DNA from: Selenomonadaceae bacterium
GTDB lineage: Bacteria > Bacillota > Negativicutes > Selenomonadales > Selenomonadaceae
NCBI GenBank assembly: GCA_017444245.1
Contig: JAFSXD010000034.1
Span: 1 to 49,453, forward strand
Reading direction: 5' to 3'
DNA length: 49,453 nt
Below the pieces are notes generated by a model. That model made no database searches. It was not told the DNA's origin and was given only the letters and a program-made list of their open reading frames with translations. The position numbers and the translations under genes are program-made. Below, one piece after another: positions 26,479 through 36,169 of this stretch (its first letter is position 1; every line of letters starts with the position of its first letter).

Positions 26479-27615
26479 ATGAAAATAATGATGTCTGCGG
26501 GCGAAGCGTCGGGCGATGTTCACGGCGCAAGTCTAGCCGGAGAAATAAAAAAAATTTCCCCAACCACAGAAATTTTTGGCATGGGCGGCGACGAAATGAG
26601 CGCGGCGGGCGTTCGTCTCGTTCGTCACTACAAAAATTATAACGTTATGGGATTTGTTGAGGTCGTTAGAAATCTGCCGAAAATTTTAAAACTCCTCGAC
26701 GATTTAACAGAAATTATTCGTGAAGAAAAACCGGATTTACTTGTTTTGATTGATTATCCGGATTTTAATTGGCGGTTGGCAAGGCGCGCAAAAAAAATTG
26801 GCGTGAAAATTTTGTCGTACATTCCGCCTTCCGCATGGGCGTGGAGAAAATCTCGTGCGGCGGACTGCGCGAAAATTGCCGACGAATTTATTGCAATATT
26901 TCCTTTTGAATTGCCGCCGTACGAAAAAGCCGGTGCAAAAATTTCTTTCTTGGGCAATCCGCTAGTCGACGCAGTCAAGCCGTCAATGACTGTTGACGAC
27001 GCAAAAAATTTTTTCAAGATTGACGAATCGGATAACGTCATACTTTTGTTGCCGGGAAGTCGGCGGCAGGAAATAGATTTGATACTGCCTGAAATGTTGA
27101 AGGCGGTTAAAGTTTTGTCGAAAAAAAACTCGGCAAAATTTTTTTTACCTGTCGCTGACAACGTCGACGAATCGGAAATTTTGCGGCAAGTCGACGCGGC
27201 TCAAGTTGAAGTGACGTTGACGAAAAAATTTCGCTACGATTTAATGGGCGTTGCTGATGCGGCAATGGCTACTTCGGGAACTGTCGTACTTGAGGCGGCG
27301 TTAATGAATTTGCCGTGCGTCGTGCTGTACAAAATGTCATGGCTGACGTACTGCGTCGCGAAAATTTTAGTTGACGTGGAAAGTTTCAGTTTGCCTAACG
27401 TTTTGGCAGGAAAAAAAATTGAAACGGAACTTCTTCAAGGCGAAGTGACGACGGAAAAAATTGTTGAGGAAATTTCAAAATTGTATCGCGGCGAAAATCA
27501 CAGGGAAAAAGTTGTGGCTGATTTGAAAATTGCTTGCGCGAAATTGGGCGAAGGCGGCGCGGTTGGTCGTGTGGCGAAAAAAATTTTGGAAGTAGCCGAA
27601 GAGCTTAAAGCTTGA
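26479..27615 (+). CDS. lpxB: Lipid-A-disaccharide synthase
   Basis: A 378-residue GT19 enzyme that joins lipid X and UDP-diacylglucosamine into the lipid A disaccharide. It opens MMSAGEASGDVHGA, has FGMGGDEMSAAGV, LIDYPDFNWRLA, PPSAWAWRKSR, LLPGSRRQEI and ATSGTVVLEAAL. The length is normal. No proper SD precedes the ATG at 26479; only the AGCT array lies upstream. The last codons (ELKA and TGA) are part of the next array. It is the final lipid A gene here; lpxK and later steps are not in the window. Confidence 0.96.
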   Translation: MKIMMSAGEASGDVHGASLAGEIKKISPTTEIFGMGGDEMSAAGVRLVRHYKNYNVMGFVEVVRNLPKILKLLDDLTEIIREEKPDLLVLIDYPDFNWRLARRAKKIGVKILSYIPPSAWAWRKSRAADCAKIADEFIAIFPFELPPYEKAGAKISFLGNPLVDAVKPSMTVDDAKNFFKIDESDNVILLLPGSRRQEIDLILPEMLKAVKVLSKKNSAKFFLPVADNVDESEILRQVDAAQVEVTLTKKFRYDLMGVADAAMATSGTVVLEAALMNLPCVVLYKMSWLTYCVAKILVDVESFSLPNVLAGKKIETELLQGEVTTEKIVEEISKLYRGENHREKVVADLKIACAKLGEGGAVGRVAKKILEVAEELKA

Positions 27616-27641
27616 AGCTTAAAGCTTAAAGCTTAAAGCTA
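27601..27641. repeat. AGCT-type tandem array at the lpxB 3' end
   Basis: Five to six units of AGCTTAA (one AGCTTGA, which contains the lpxB stop) with 7-bp period, followed by an A-run. Six-base HindIII-like AAGCTT cores recur here. Confidence 0.85.
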
Positions 27642-27681
27642 AAAAAAAATATTCGTTAAGGTAGGAAAAAAAACTTTTTCA

Positions 27682-27710
27682 TTGAAATTGTAGGTATTCA
27701 AGAGTAAAAT
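27682..27710 (+). promoter_or_regulatory. Putative promoter of motAB
   Basis: TTGAAA and TAAAAT are separated by exactly 17 bp, about 60 bp upstream of the motA start. It is a good vegetative-type promoter rather than an obvious sigma-28 site. Confidence 0.65.
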
Positions 27711-27769
27711 AAACTTGGGCGGGAGTAATTTTCAATCGGAAAAAAATTTTTTTGGGCAATGGAGAGAGG

Positions 27770-28558
27770 GTGTCAGTTTTGGAAAAATCTACTGTCATAG
27801 GGATTTTTGCGGGACTTATTTCAGTTTTTGTGGGTATGATTATAAAAGGAGCACCGCTTTCGTCAATGGCAAACCCTGCGGCGTTTTTGATAATCATAGG
27901 CGGAACTTTTTCATGCCTGCTCAATGCGTTTCCTATGGATGTAGTTAAGAAGTTGCCACAACTTTTTAAACTTTTGTTTCGTGCCGAAGACACCGGCGGC
28001 AAAGCCGAACTGGTACAGAAATTTATAGAGTTATCGCAGATTGCGCGTCGTGAAGGAATTTTGGCGCTTGAAAGTCGCGTAGGAGAGATTGAAGATCCAT
28101 TTTTCCGCAACGGTTTGGGAATGGTCATCGACGGTATGGACCCCGATTTTGTCAGTGACGTTTTGGACGCGGAGCTTGCGGTTATGGAAGAGCGTCACTC
28201 GGAGGCGCGTTCTATTTTGACACAAGCGGGAACTTATGCACCGACGCTTGGCGTTTTGGGCGCGGTGGTTGGTCTTATCGCGGCACTTGCGGACCTTAGC
28301 GACGTTAACAAATTGGGGCACGCGATTTCTGCGGCGTTCATCGCGACGATTCTCGGTATCTTCACGGGTTACGTTATCTGGTTGCCGTTTGCCAACAAAT
28401 TGAAAGTGAAGTCGGCGTCTGAAATTGGTTACAAGCGCATGATTATCGAAGGAATTTTGTCGTTGCAGGCGGGCGATTCTCCTACGGCGATTGAAGCTAA
28501 ATTGATGGTTTTCATTCCGCAGAAAGAACGCGAAGCTATCAAGTCGGCGGCTGAATGA
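27770..28558 (+). CDS. motA: Flagellar motor stator protein MotA
   Basis: A 262-residue inner membrane protein that forms the ion-conducting stator with MotB. Two N-terminal membrane segments (IGIFAGLISVFVGMI and AAFLIIIGGTF) are followed by the cytoplasmic loop with charged residues that contact FliG. Two more segments follow (GTYAPTLGVLGAVVGLIAAL with the conserved Pro, and ISAAFIATILGIFTGYVIW). The start could be GTG 27770 or TTG 27779; both have GGAGAG/GAGG upstream. It is paired with motB, but no other flagellar gene is present. Coupling ion (H+ or Na+) is not resolved. Confidence 0.93.
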   Translation: MSVLEKSTVIGIFAGLISVFVGMIIKGAPLSSMANPAAFLIIIGGTFSCLLNAFPMDVVKKLPQLFKLLFRAEDTGGKAELVQKFIELSQIARREGILALESRVGEIEDPFFRNGLGMVIDGMDPDFVSDVLDAELAVMEERHSEARSILTQAGTYAPTLGVLGAVVGLIAALADLSDVNKLGHAISAAFIATILGIFTGYVIWLPFANKLKVKSASEIGYKRMIIEGILSLQAGDSPTAIEAKLMVFIPQKEREAIKSAAE

Positions 28559-28644
28559 TAGATCGATAGATCGATAGATCGCTAGATTGCTAGATCGATA
28601 AAAATTTTTACAAGCGATCCATCGATCCAACGATCCATCGATCC
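28557..28644. repeat. Inverted pair of GATC arrays between motA and motB
   Basis: A left arm of five TAGATCGA/TAGATCGC units (28559-28599) starts at the motA stop. A right arm of four CGATCCAT/CGATCCAA units in opposite orientation (28614-28644) follows an AT-rich loop. The arms can pair in several registers, and the right arm ends seven bases before the motB SD (GGAAG). Confidence 0.85.
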
Positions 28645-28663
28645 AAAAAAGGAAGTGAAATAA

Positions 28664-29458
28664 TTGGCGAAAAAAAAGCGCGGAAAAAAACACGAAGAAG
28701 AAGCCAGTGAAGCATGGTTGTTGCCGTATTCAGACTTGATGACTTTGCTTTTGGCATTGTTCATCGCGCTGTTTGCAATTTCGCAGACAGACCAAACAAA
28801 ATTGCAAGCACTCGCGCAAGCGTTCACCGCCGCGTTCAATATAGGCGGACCTTCAGTCTTTGAAGGCGCAGGACCAAGCTCAAGCATGCAACGCCAAATG
28901 ATGAGCTCCGAAGATCAGGGCAATGACGATTACATTAAAGAAAATCAAAATTTGGAAAATCTCAAGGAGCAACTCGACCAATACATTGAGCAAAATCAGT
29001 TGCAAGACCAACTTTCCACGCAAATGGAAGAAGAAGGCTTGATGATTCGCATAAAAGAAAAAGCGTTGTTCCCTTCCGGTTCGGCGGAGTTGGTTGAGGA
29101 GTCACAGCGAATTGGTCCTATCGTTGCGGGACTTTTGGCGGCAGTTCCCGAGCGCGTGTTAATTTCCGGGCACACAGACACAGACCCGATTAACACCGCG
29201 CAATTTCCCTCGAACTGGGAATTGAGTTCCGTCCGCGCAATGACTTTCATGAAATATTTGCTGTCAATCAATGCAAGTTTGAATCCCGCAAGATTTTCCG
29301 CTATCGGTTACGGGGAATATCGCCCGATTGCCCCCAACGACACGGCGGAGAATAAACAGAAAAATCGTCGCGTTGAAATTTTAATCGCACGCACGCTGTC
29401 TTTCAATCCTAACGAAGGAGTTCACGCACAAAGTGACGTTGACTTAGTGGCAAAATGA
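28664..29458 (+). CDS. motB: Flagellar motor stator protein MotB
   Basis: A 264-residue stator subunit. A short basic cytoplasmic start is followed by one membrane helix with the essential Asp24 (PYSDLMTLLLALFIALFAIS). A Gln-rich linker and a C-terminal OmpA-like peptidoglycan-binding domain (SGHTDTDPIN, NWELSSVRA, GYGEYRPIAPNDT, KNRRVEILI) complete it. The start is TTG 28664, after AAAGGAAG and the GATC inverted array. It overlaps acpS by four bases (ATGA). Confidence 0.95.
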   Translation: MAKKKRGKKHEEEASEAWLLPYSDLMTLLLALFIALFAISQTDQTKLQALAQAFTAAFNIGGPSVFEGAGPSSSMQRQMMSSEDQGNDDYIKENQNLENLKEQLDQYIEQNQLQDQLSTQMEEEGLMIRIKEKALFPSGSAELVEESQRIGPIVAGLLAAVPERVLISGHTDTDPINTAQFPSNWELSSVRAMTFMKYLLSINASLNPARFSAIGYGEYRPIAPNDTAENKQKNRRVEILIARTLSFNPNEGVHAQSDVDLVAK

Positions 29459-29823
29459 TTTTAGGAATTGGAACTGACATAATCGAAATTGAAAGAGTGC
29501 ACCGCGCAGTTGCAAGCGAACATTTCAAGCGTCGTGTCTTCACGCCAACGGAAATTGATTATTGCGAAAGTCGCGGAAAAAGTTTCGCCGCCTCCTACGC
29601 CGCAAGGTTTGCTGCTAAGGAGGCTTTTTTTAAAGCGTTGGGCACGGGAATTTTTACTGCGCTAAATGAAGTTGAAGTCGTGAACAATTTGCGTGGACAG
29701 CCGGAAATTTTTCTGTACGGCAAGGCGAAAACTTTTGCGGAAGAAAAAGGCGTCGAAAAAATTTTTCTGTCGCTTAGTCATTCTCTGGAGTACGCTACGG
29801 CGTTCGTTATAATTGAGTCTTAA
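29455..29823 (+). CDS. acpS: Holo-[acyl-carrier-protein] synthase
   Basis: A 122-residue phosphopantetheinyl transferase that activates ACP. It opens ILGIGTDIIEIERV (the metal Asp) and has YAARFAAKEAFFKALGTG with the second metal Glu. The length is normal. Its ATGA start overlaps the motB stop, so it is translationally coupled to motB. It supplies the active ACP needed by fabZ and lpxA upstream. Confidence 0.96.
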   Translation: MILGIGTDIIEIERVHRAVASEHFKRRVFTPTEIDYCESRGKSFAASYAARFAAKEAFFKALGTGIFTALNEVEVVNNLRGQPEIFLYGKAKTFAEEKGVEKIFLSLSHSLEYATAFVIIES

Positions 29824-29844
29824 CTTTTAATGGAGGTTGCATCT

Positions 29845-30789
29845 ATGCAAAAAATTTTCATGACAGCGGCGTTAATCTGCGCAGTAATTTTTCTTTCAAG
29901 CGCAAAAACATTAGCCGCCGAATTTGAATTGGTGTCCTACTCCGCGCAAGTGAAATTGCAGTGGCTGGCGACGACAGGCATGCCCGAAGCAAAAAAAATT
30001 TTGGCTGAATTTGGGACGGCGAATATTTACGGCAAAAAAAATCTCAAAGATTATGATCGTCTCGAAAAGTTGAACGGCATCTATCAGGAACTTTGTTATG
30101 CCTCAACTGCCCAATACGTGGCAAGCAAAAATTACAAAAGCATTATCGATATCGGCGGCGGCTACACTCCCCGCGCTGTCGTCATGGTTAACGACGGGCG
30201 AAAATATCTTGGCGCAGAGCTCAACGCCGTCGCTATCAGCGCAATGCAAATCATGCCCAAGTTCATCAAGCCGGAATTTCAACAAAATCTTTTCTACGAC
30301 GAAGTTCTTGTAGAAGATCGTTTTGCAATGAACGAGGCCGTAGGAAAAGTTGGGCGTCCGGTTTGCATTATCGAAGATGGCTTGATGATTTATTTGACGA
30401 AGGAACGCGCCGACAAAATGTTCACGATTATCCATGACGTTTTGAAACAGAACGGCGGCTGTTACATCACTTCGGATTTTGTCACGGAGAAAATGTTCAA
30501 AGACCTTGCCGTTGCAATTTACGGAGAAAATTCCGCGCAAAAACTTTTTGACGAGACGGCGAAAATGTACGAAAACCTTTTCGGCGAACCACTTCACTTG
30601 AATACTTTCAAATCTGAAATTGAAGTAATTAATTTTCTCAAGGCAAAAGGTTTGAACGTCAGGCAAGTGCCGTTGATTGAAGACCCTTCGCAACTTTACA
30701 GCTTGAAAAAATTGAATACTTATCAAGCAAGCCAGTTGAAAAAAATCTGCGCGAAAAATTATTTGTGGGTCATCACTGCCGAAAGTTAG
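29845..30789 (+). CDS. LCM-like SAM-dependent methyltransferase with apparent signal peptide
   Basis: A 314-residue protein. The first ~26 residues look like a Sec signal peptide: a Lys near the start, the hydrophobic stretch AALICAVIFLSS, then KTLAAEFE with an AXA-type site. The body resembles leucine carboxyl methyltransferase/TcmP-type enzymes: SIIDIGGGYTPRAVV near residue 96 is the SAM loop with the PR typical of the group, and IIEDGLMIYLTKE follows. The ATG at 29845 follows GGAGG. An exported SAM-dependent enzyme would lack cofactor in the periplasm, so the sorting or catalysis is odd. The substrate is unknown. The stop is made by the following GATC array. Confidence 0.65.
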   Translation: MQKIFMTAALICAVIFLSSAKTLAAEFELVSYSAQVKLQWLATTGMPEAKKILAEFGTANIYGKKNLKDYDRLEKLNGIYQELCYASTAQYVASKNYKSIIDIGGGYTPRAVVMVNDGRKYLGAELNAVAISAMQIMPKFIKPEFQQNLFYDEVLVEDRFAMNEAVGKVGRPVCIIEDGLMIYLTKERADKMFTIIHDVLKQNGGCYITSDFVTEKMFKDLAVAIYGENSAQKLFDETAKMYENLFGEPLHLNTFKSEIEVINFLKAKGLNVRQVPLIEDPSQLYSLKKLNTYQASQLKKICAKNYLWVITAES

Positions 30790-30875
30790 ATCGCCAGATC
30801 GCTAGAAACTTCTGAAAGCTAACAGATAAAAACTACAAACTACAAGCTACAAGCTACAAGCTACAAGCTAAAAAC
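30787..30875. repeat. Mixed GATC and AGCT arrays upstream of ftsY
   Basis: Two GATC units (30787-30806) are followed by AGCT units at 30814-30875, including four ACAAGCT repeats. This is the only gap where both repeat families occur side by side. The ACAAGCT unit is the reverse complement of the AGCTTGT unit after lpxC. Confidence 0.8.
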
Positions 30876-30895
30876 TAAAAGGAACAGGTGACGCA

Positions 30896-31807
30896 ATGGG
30901 ATTTTTTGATAGACTAAAGGCGGGGCTTGCCAAAACGCGCGAAAAATTGGCGGATAAAATTGACGAACTTTTACACAGCTCTGCCAAAATCGACGACGAA
31001 CTTTTAGACGAATTGGAAGAAACTTTGATAATCTCGGACGTCGGCACGAAGACGACGGAAAAGTTAATGGAAGATCTCCGCAAAGGCGTGCGACGTGCAG
31101 AAATAAAATCTTCGGACGACGTGAAAAAATTTTTGTCGAATCAAATTCGCGAAATACTCATTGAAGAGGAAGGCACATTTACCGAAGTTGAGCCGCCGCA
31201 CGTGATTCTGATGATTGGCGTCAACGGCGCAGGCAAGACGACGACAATCGGCAAACTTAGCGCGTATTACAAAGAGCAGGGGAAAAAAGTCATGGTTGCC
31301 GCCGCCGATACTTTCCGCGCAGGAGCGATTGAACAGTTGGAAATTTGGGCGAAACGTACGGGCGCGGAAATCATCAAGCACAGCGAAGGATCAAACCCCT
31401 CATCGGTGGCACTCGACGCGGTGCGTTCAGCCGTCGCAAAAAAAATGGACGTGTTGATTGTCGACACGGCGGGGCGTCTTCAAAATAAATTCAACTTAAT
31501 GGAAGAGTTGAAAAAAATTAATCGAATCATTGGCAAAGGAATTTCCGGCGCGCCGCATGAAGTTTTGCTGGTACTCGACGCGACGACGGGGCAGAATGCT
31601 CTGCGTCAAGCTGAATTATTTTCTAAGTCCGCGAATATCACGGGCATTGTCTTGACGAAACTGGACGGCACGGCAAAAGGCGGCATGATTATCGGAATCA
31701 AAGAAGAATTAAATATTCCCGTCAAATGGGTTGGCGTCGGCGAACGTCTTGACGATTTGCGCCCGTTCAATGCGAAAGAATTTGCAGACGCGCTTTTCGG
31801 AATTTAA
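30896..31807 (+). CDS. ftsY: Signal recognition particle receptor FtsY
   Basis: A 303-residue SRP GTPase that receives ribosome-SRP complexes at the membrane. The short N-terminal region lacks the long acidic A domain of enterobacteria. The N domain is followed by the G domain with GVNGAGKTTTIGKL, AADTFRAGAIEQL, IVDTAGRLQ and TKLDGTAKGG. The ATG at 30896 follows AGGTGA. The length fits Firmicute FtsY. No ffh or smc is adjacent. Confidence 0.97.
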   Translation: MGFFDRLKAGLAKTREKLADKIDELLHSSAKIDDELLDELEETLIISDVGTKTTEKLMEDLRKGVRRAEIKSSDDVKKFLSNQIREILIEEEGTFTEVEPPHVILMIGVNGAGKTTTIGKLSAYYKEQGKKVMVAAADTFRAGAIEQLEIWAKRTGAEIIKHSEGSNPSSVALDAVRSAVAKKMDVLIVDTAGRLQNKFNLMEELKKINRIIGKGISGAPHEVLLVLDATTGQNALRQAELFSKSANITGIVLTKLDGTAKGGMIIGIKEELNIPVKWVGVGERLDDLRPFNAKEFADALFGI

Positions 31808-31810
31808 ATT

Positions 31811-31832
31811 TTTTAGCTTTTAGCTTTTAGTG
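31811..31832. repeat. AGCT-type short array between ftsY and queH
   Basis: Two to three units of TTTTAGC with 7-bp period lie between the convergent ftsY and queH genes. On the minus strand they encode the end of QueH (LKAKS and TAA). Confidence 0.65.
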
Positions 31833-32424
31833 CCTTGCGAATTTTTTTCAAATCTTTGCTGAAACGTTCCTCTTCGCTGAAAATGCAACCGCAATAATTT
31901 TGTCGATACAGTCCAAGTTCCAAGCTGATATCAATTCCTTCTTGCCAACCTGCGCGGAAATCTTCATAAAAAAATTTTACGCCGAAACTTTTTGCGAAGT
32001 TCTCGGCAATTTTTTTCATCAAATCATGATTCTGGTGAATGCTGTAAAAAAGCGTCGACGTGAAGACTTCAAAATTATTTTCTGCGGCAAATTTCGCCGT
32101 CTCGCCAAGCCGCCAAGCGTAGCAAATTTTACAGCGATTGTGGTAGCCGTCAGAAAATTTCACGGTATCTTCACCGTCAATGCCCTCAACCACAGCGGCG
32201 GTCTTCGTCAAAAATTCCCTCAACCCGTAGTGATTCACAACTTGCAAATCCATTTGAACTTTCTCCGCAAAATCCCTCGCCGCGCCCAATCTCTTGCGCC
32301 ACTCTTGATAAGGATGAATGTTCGGGTTGAAAAAAAATCCCGTCGGCTCAAATCCTTCCGCCCGCAATTTTTTCAGCGGATAACACGAACACGGTCCACA
32401 ACACATATGCATTAAAATTTTCAT
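31813..32424 (-). CDS. queH: Epoxyqueuosine reductase QueH
   Basis: A 203-residue DUF208/QueH protein, which reduces epoxyqueuosine to queuosine in tRNA and is unrelated to QueG. The conserved Cys groups are visible: HMCCGPCSC at the start, NRCKICYAWRL in the middle and QNYCGCIFS near the end, consistent with Fe-S binding. The ATG at 32424 follows AAGGAG; a longer frame upstream has no SD. It lies 76 bp after lon and may be read from the same transcript. Confidence 0.93.
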   Translation of the reverse strand: MKILMHMCCGPCSCYPLKKLRAEGFEPTGFFFNPNIHPYQEWRKRLGAARDFAEKVQMDLQVVNHYGLREFLTKTAAVVEGIDGEDTVKFSDGYHNRCKICYAWRLGETAKFAAENNFEVFTSTLFYSIHQNHDLMKKIAENFAKSFGVKFFYEDFRAGWQEGIDISLELGLYRQNYCGCIFSEEERFSKDLKKIRKALKAKS

Positions 32425-32500
32425 GGAAATTCTCCTTGTCTCAAAAAAAATAGACGCTTCAAAATTTGAGGCGTCAAAATTTTTTATCACGAAATTCTTT

Positions 32501-34822
32501 CTACGACAGCAACGCCGTCTTTAAAACTTCGTCCATATGTTCAACCGGAACAAATTTTAATTTTTCACGCACGCTTTCCGGAATATCTTCAATGTCGCGT
32601 TCATTTTCTTTCGGCAAAATTATCGTGCGCATGCCTTCACGATACGCCGCCAAAACTTTTTCTTTCAGCCCGCCAATCGGCAAAACATTTCCGCGCAGAG
32701 TAATTTCTCCCGTCATCGCAACATCACTGCGAACTTTCTTTTTCGTCAACGCAGAGATCATCGCCGTTGCCATTGTGATACCCGCGCTTGGTCCGTCCTT
32801 CGGCACAGCACCTTCAGGCACGTGAACATGAATATCATTTTTTTCGTAGAAGTCGTCTTCCAGTTCCATTAAATCACTGCGACTGCGAATGTAAGTCAAG
32901 CCCGCCTGCGCGGATTCCTGCATGACATCGCCCAAGTGTCCCGTCAAAATTAATTTGCCTTTGCCCTTGAGCACAATCGCTTCCGTCGGCAAAATATCTC
33001 CGCCGACTTCCGTCCACGCCATGCCCGTCGACACGCCAACTTGAGATTTTTTCTCCGCCTTGTTCTGAATATATTTTGGGCGTCCGAGAAAATCTCTGAT
33101 ATTTTTTTTCGTGATGTAAACCGCGCCTTCGTGCCCCTCAACAATTTTTCGCGCCGCCTTACGACAAGCGCGCCCGATTACCCGTTCAAGTTCACGCACG
33201 CCGGATTCGCGCGTATATTCGGAAATAATTTCTTGAAGTACGCCCTTTGCAAAAACCAAGTCGCCCGCCTTCAAGCCGTTAACTTCCTTCTGTTTCTTCG
33301 TCAAATATTTGCGGGCAATTTCAAATTTCTCATGCTCCGTGTAACTGGACAGCGTGATAATTTCCATTCTGTCACGCAACGGCTTGGGAATCGTCGCAAG
33401 ATTATTCGCCGTGACAATCCACAAAACGCGGGACAAATCAAACGGCGTGTCAAGGTAATGATCCGTGAACGAATTATTTTGTTCCGGGTCAAGAACTTCA
33501 AGCAACGCAGACGACGGATCTCCGCTGTAACCGTCTTTGCCAAGTTTATCGACTTCGTCAAGAAGAAAGACGGGATTGTTTGAGCCAACTTTTTTTATGC
33601 CTTGAATAATTCTTCCCGGCATTGCGCCAACGTAAGTTCGACGATGCCCGCGAATTTCCGCCTCGTCACGAATGCCGCCCAACGACGCGCGAATAAATTT
33701 TCTGTCCATCGCCCGCGCGACACTCGACGCCAAAGAAGTTTTTCCCACGCCCGGCGGACCAACCAAACATAAAATCGGCGCAGGTTTATCCTTCGTCAAA
33801 ACTTTCACCGCAAGAAAATCTAAAATGCGCTCTTTGACTTTCTCCAGCCCGTAATGATCCGCGTCCAAAGTTTTCGTCGCCTTCGCAAGGTCTTCAGAAT
33901 CCGCCGTCGAAATTCTCCAAGGAAGATCTAAAAGCCATTCAATGTAAGTTCTAATTACGCTTGCCTCTTGAGCCATTGCCGGCAACCGTTCCATTCGCGT
34001 GAGTTCCTTCGTGACAATTTCGCGAACTTCGTCGGGGTAATCGCCTTCGTCCAACTGCTTGCGATATTCCGCTGAAGTTTCTGAAACGTCCTCGTCTTCT
34101 CCAAGTTCTTTGTGAATTGCCCTAAGCTGTTCGCGCAGATAACTGTCCTTCTGAATTTTTTCAATCTGCCCGCGCACGCGCTGATTAATTTGCGCCTCCA
34201 TTTGCAAAACTTCAAGCTCGCGCGCCAAAATCGCGTACAATTTTTCTAACCGATCTTCAACGTCCAACGCGCTCAAAAGTTCCTGCCGCGCTTCCAATTT
34301 CAAATTCAAATGACTGGCTATTAAATCTGCCAACCGCCCAATATCTTCAAGAATCGTGACTGCAATGAAAGTTTCCGAAGGAATGCGCTTGCTGATTTTT
34401 ACCCACTCTTCAAATTCGCGGACAACGCCTTTTACCAAAGCTTCAAGTTGGAGAGAATCTTTCCATGCGTCCTCGTAAGCCTCGACGTCGACTTCAATGT
34501 AATTTTCAACCTCGCGATAGCCAACCATTACCGCGCGGTGAATCCCTTCGACTAAAACTCTAACGTTGCCGTCGGGAATTTTAATTATCTGACGAATTTC
34601 AGCGATAGTTCCAACCGTGTAAAGATCATCGCGTGTAGGGTTATCGTTTTCGGAAACTTTTTGCGCGACTAAAAAAACTCTTCTGTCGTCCACCATCGCC
34701 GCTTCAAGTGCGTTTATGGAGTAATCGCGCCCTACGTCCAAGTGCATTATCATGTTCGGAAAAACTGTCACACCGCGCAGAGGAACAAGGGGCAGACTAA
34801 CTTTTTCCGTTAAATTTGTCAT
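32501..34822 (-). CDS. lon: ATP-dependent Lon protease
   Basis: A 773-residue AAA+ serine protease that degrades misfolded and regulatory proteins. The N-terminal LON domain ([15 protein letters not shown]), Walker [12 protein letters not shown], Walker B FLLDEVDK and the Ser-Lys protease dyad ([11 protein letters not shown] and [10 protein letters not shown]) are intact. The ATG at 34822 follows AGGGGTGG. It is downstream of clpX in the quality-control cluster. Confidence 0.97.
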   Translation of the reverse strand: MTNLTEKVSLPLVPLRGVTVFPNMIMHLDVGRDYSINALEAAMVDDRRVFLVAQKVSENDNPTRDDLYTVGTIAEIRQIIKIPDGNVRVLVEGIHRAVMVGYREVENYIEVDVEAYEDAWKDSLQLEALVKGVVREFEEWVKISKRIPSETFIAVTILEDIGRLADLIASHLNLKLEARQELLSALDVEDRLEKLYAILARELEVLQMEAQINQRVRGQIEKIQKDSYLREQLRAIHKELGEDEDVSETSAEYRKQLDEGDYPDEVREIVTKELTRMERLPAMAQEASVIRTYIEWLLDLPWRISTADSEDLAKATKTLDADHYGLEKVKERILDFLAVKVLTKDKPAPILCLVGPPGVGKTSLASSVARAMDRKFIRASLGGIRDEAEIRGHRRTYVGAMPGRIIQGIKKVGSNNPVFLLDEVDKLGKDGYSGDPSSALLEVLDPEQNNSFTDHYLDTPFDLSRVLWIVTANNLATIPKPLRDRMEIITLSSYTEHEKFEIARKYLTKKQKEVNGLKAGDLVFAKGVLQEIISEYTRESGVRELERVIGRACRKAARKIVEGHEGAVYITKKNIRDFLGRPKYIQNKAEKKSQVGVSTGMAWTEVGGDILPTEAIVLKGKGKLILTGHLGDVMQESAQAGLTYIRSRSDLMELEDDFYEKNDIHVHVPEGAVPKDGPSAGITMATAMISALTKKKVRSDVAMTGEITLRGNVLPIGGLKEKVLAAYREGMRTIILPKENERDIEDIPESVREKLKFVPVEHMDEVLKTALLS

Positions 34823-34881
34823 CAACTACCACCCCTGATAGGGAAGAGGGATTAAGGAAGAAGAGAAAAATTTTTAGTTCC

Positions 34882-36117
34882 CTACTTCCTGTTACGAACT
34901 TTGACGGCAGGTTCTTTGTTCATGAGTACATCCTCTTTCGTGATTGTACAAACTGTGCTGTCGCCAACAGACGGAATTTCAAACATAACATTCCGCATGA
35001 TCCGTTCAAGAATCGAACGCAACCCGCGCGCGCCGGTGTTTCGCTGAATCGCCTCACGCGCAATTAATCTTAATGCCTCGTCCTCGAAAACCAAATTTGA
35101 ATCGTCCATGCGCATTAATTTTTTGTACTGCTTAACCAACGCGTTCTTCGGTTTCGTCAAAATTTCAACCAACGCGTCTTCGTCCAATTCGTCAAGCGTT
35201 ACGATTATCGGCAAACGTCCGACGAACTCCGGAATTAATCCGACGTTTAACAAATCGTCCGGCATGACTTCACGCAACAACTTGCTTACGTTTTTATCTT
35301 CCTTCGACGAAACTTTTGCGCCGAATCCTAATTTACTTCCGCTGATACGTTTTTCAATAATTTTGTCCAAATCGTTGAACGCGCCGCCGCAAATGAAAAG
35401 TACATCCTTCGTGTTGAATGAAACCATTGCGGGCATCGGTTGATGATGATTGCCGGGCATCGGCACGTTGACTGTCGTTCCTTCCAAAATTTTCAGCAAC
35501 GCTTGTTGCACGCCTTCGCCGGAAATATCTCTCGTTACTCCCGCCTTGCGCGAAATTTTGTCAATCTCGTCAATGTAAACTATGCCGCGTTCTGCCCGCG
35601 CCAAATCTCCGTTGGCAGACTGAATCAACGCCAAGAGAACATCTTCAACGTCTTCACCGACGTAGCCTGCCTCCGTCAAAGAATTTGCGTCGACGATTGC
35701 AAGCGGCACATTTAAAATTTTTGCCAACGTCTGCGCCAAAAGAGTTTTTCCGCTACCTGTAGGTCCAATCATGAGAATGTTGGATTTTTGCAGTTCAACA
35801 TCTTCTTTTTTATTTTTCGGATGACCAATTCGCTTGTAGTGGTTGTACACGGCGACGGACAAAGTTTTTTTCGCCTCCGCCTGCCCGATAACGTATTGAT
35901 CCAACACGGAGCAAATTGTTTTTGGCTTGGGAAGATTTTCAGAGTTGATTAAATCTTCGCCCTTATCGTCGTTGTCAAGAATTTCCGTACAAAGTTTTAT
36001 GCAACCGTCGCAAATATAAACGCCGCCCGGTCCTGCGACTAATCTTTCAACTTGACTGTCCGGCTTGCCGCAGAATGAGCATTTGTAGACGTTGGGATTA
36101 CTCCCGAACTTTAACAA
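34882..36117 (-). CDS. clpX: ATP-dependent Clp protease ATP-binding subunit ClpX
   Basis: A 411-residue AAA+ unfoldase that feeds substrates to ClpP. The N-terminal zinc finger has four Cys (CSFCGK and [10 protein letters not shown]). Walker [12 protein letters not shown], Walker [10 protein letters not shown] and the IGF-type ClpP loop (here SKLGFG) are seen. I chose TTG 36117, with AGAGGTGA at good distance; a GTG at 36126 overlaps that SD. It follows clpP by about 50 bp. Confidence 0.95.
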   Translation of the reverse strand: MLKFGSNPNVYKCSFCGKPDSQVERLVAGPGGVYICDGCIKLCTEILDNDDKGEDLINSENLPKPKTICSVLDQYVIGQAEAKKTLSVAVYNHYKRIGHPKNKKEDVELQKSNILMIGPTGSGKTLLAQTLAKILNVPLAIVDANSLTEAGYVGEDVEDVLLALIQSANGDLARAERGIVYIDEIDKISRKAGVTRDISGEGVQQALLKILEGTTVNVPMPGNHHQPMPAMVSFNTKDVLFICGGAFNDLDKIIEKRISGSKLGFGAKVSSKEDKNVSKLLREVMPDDLLNVGLIPEFVGRLPIIVTLDELDEDALVEILTKPKNALVKQYKKLMRMDDSNLVFEDEALRLIAREAIQRNTGARGLRSILERIMRNVMFEIPSVGDSTVCTITKEDVLMNKEPAVKVRNRK

Positions 36118-36169
36118 GTCTATCACCTCTGTTAAATTGCTGCTTGATTAGATCGCGAAAGACCGGCAA

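Noticed and set aside
28031..28693. 220-codon minus-strand frame opposite motA
   Set aside because: Antisense of an intact motA and of the GATC arrays; no recognisable protein features.
30787..30875. Transcription terminator upstream of ftsY
   Set aside because: The arrays have no stable GC stem followed by a U-run.
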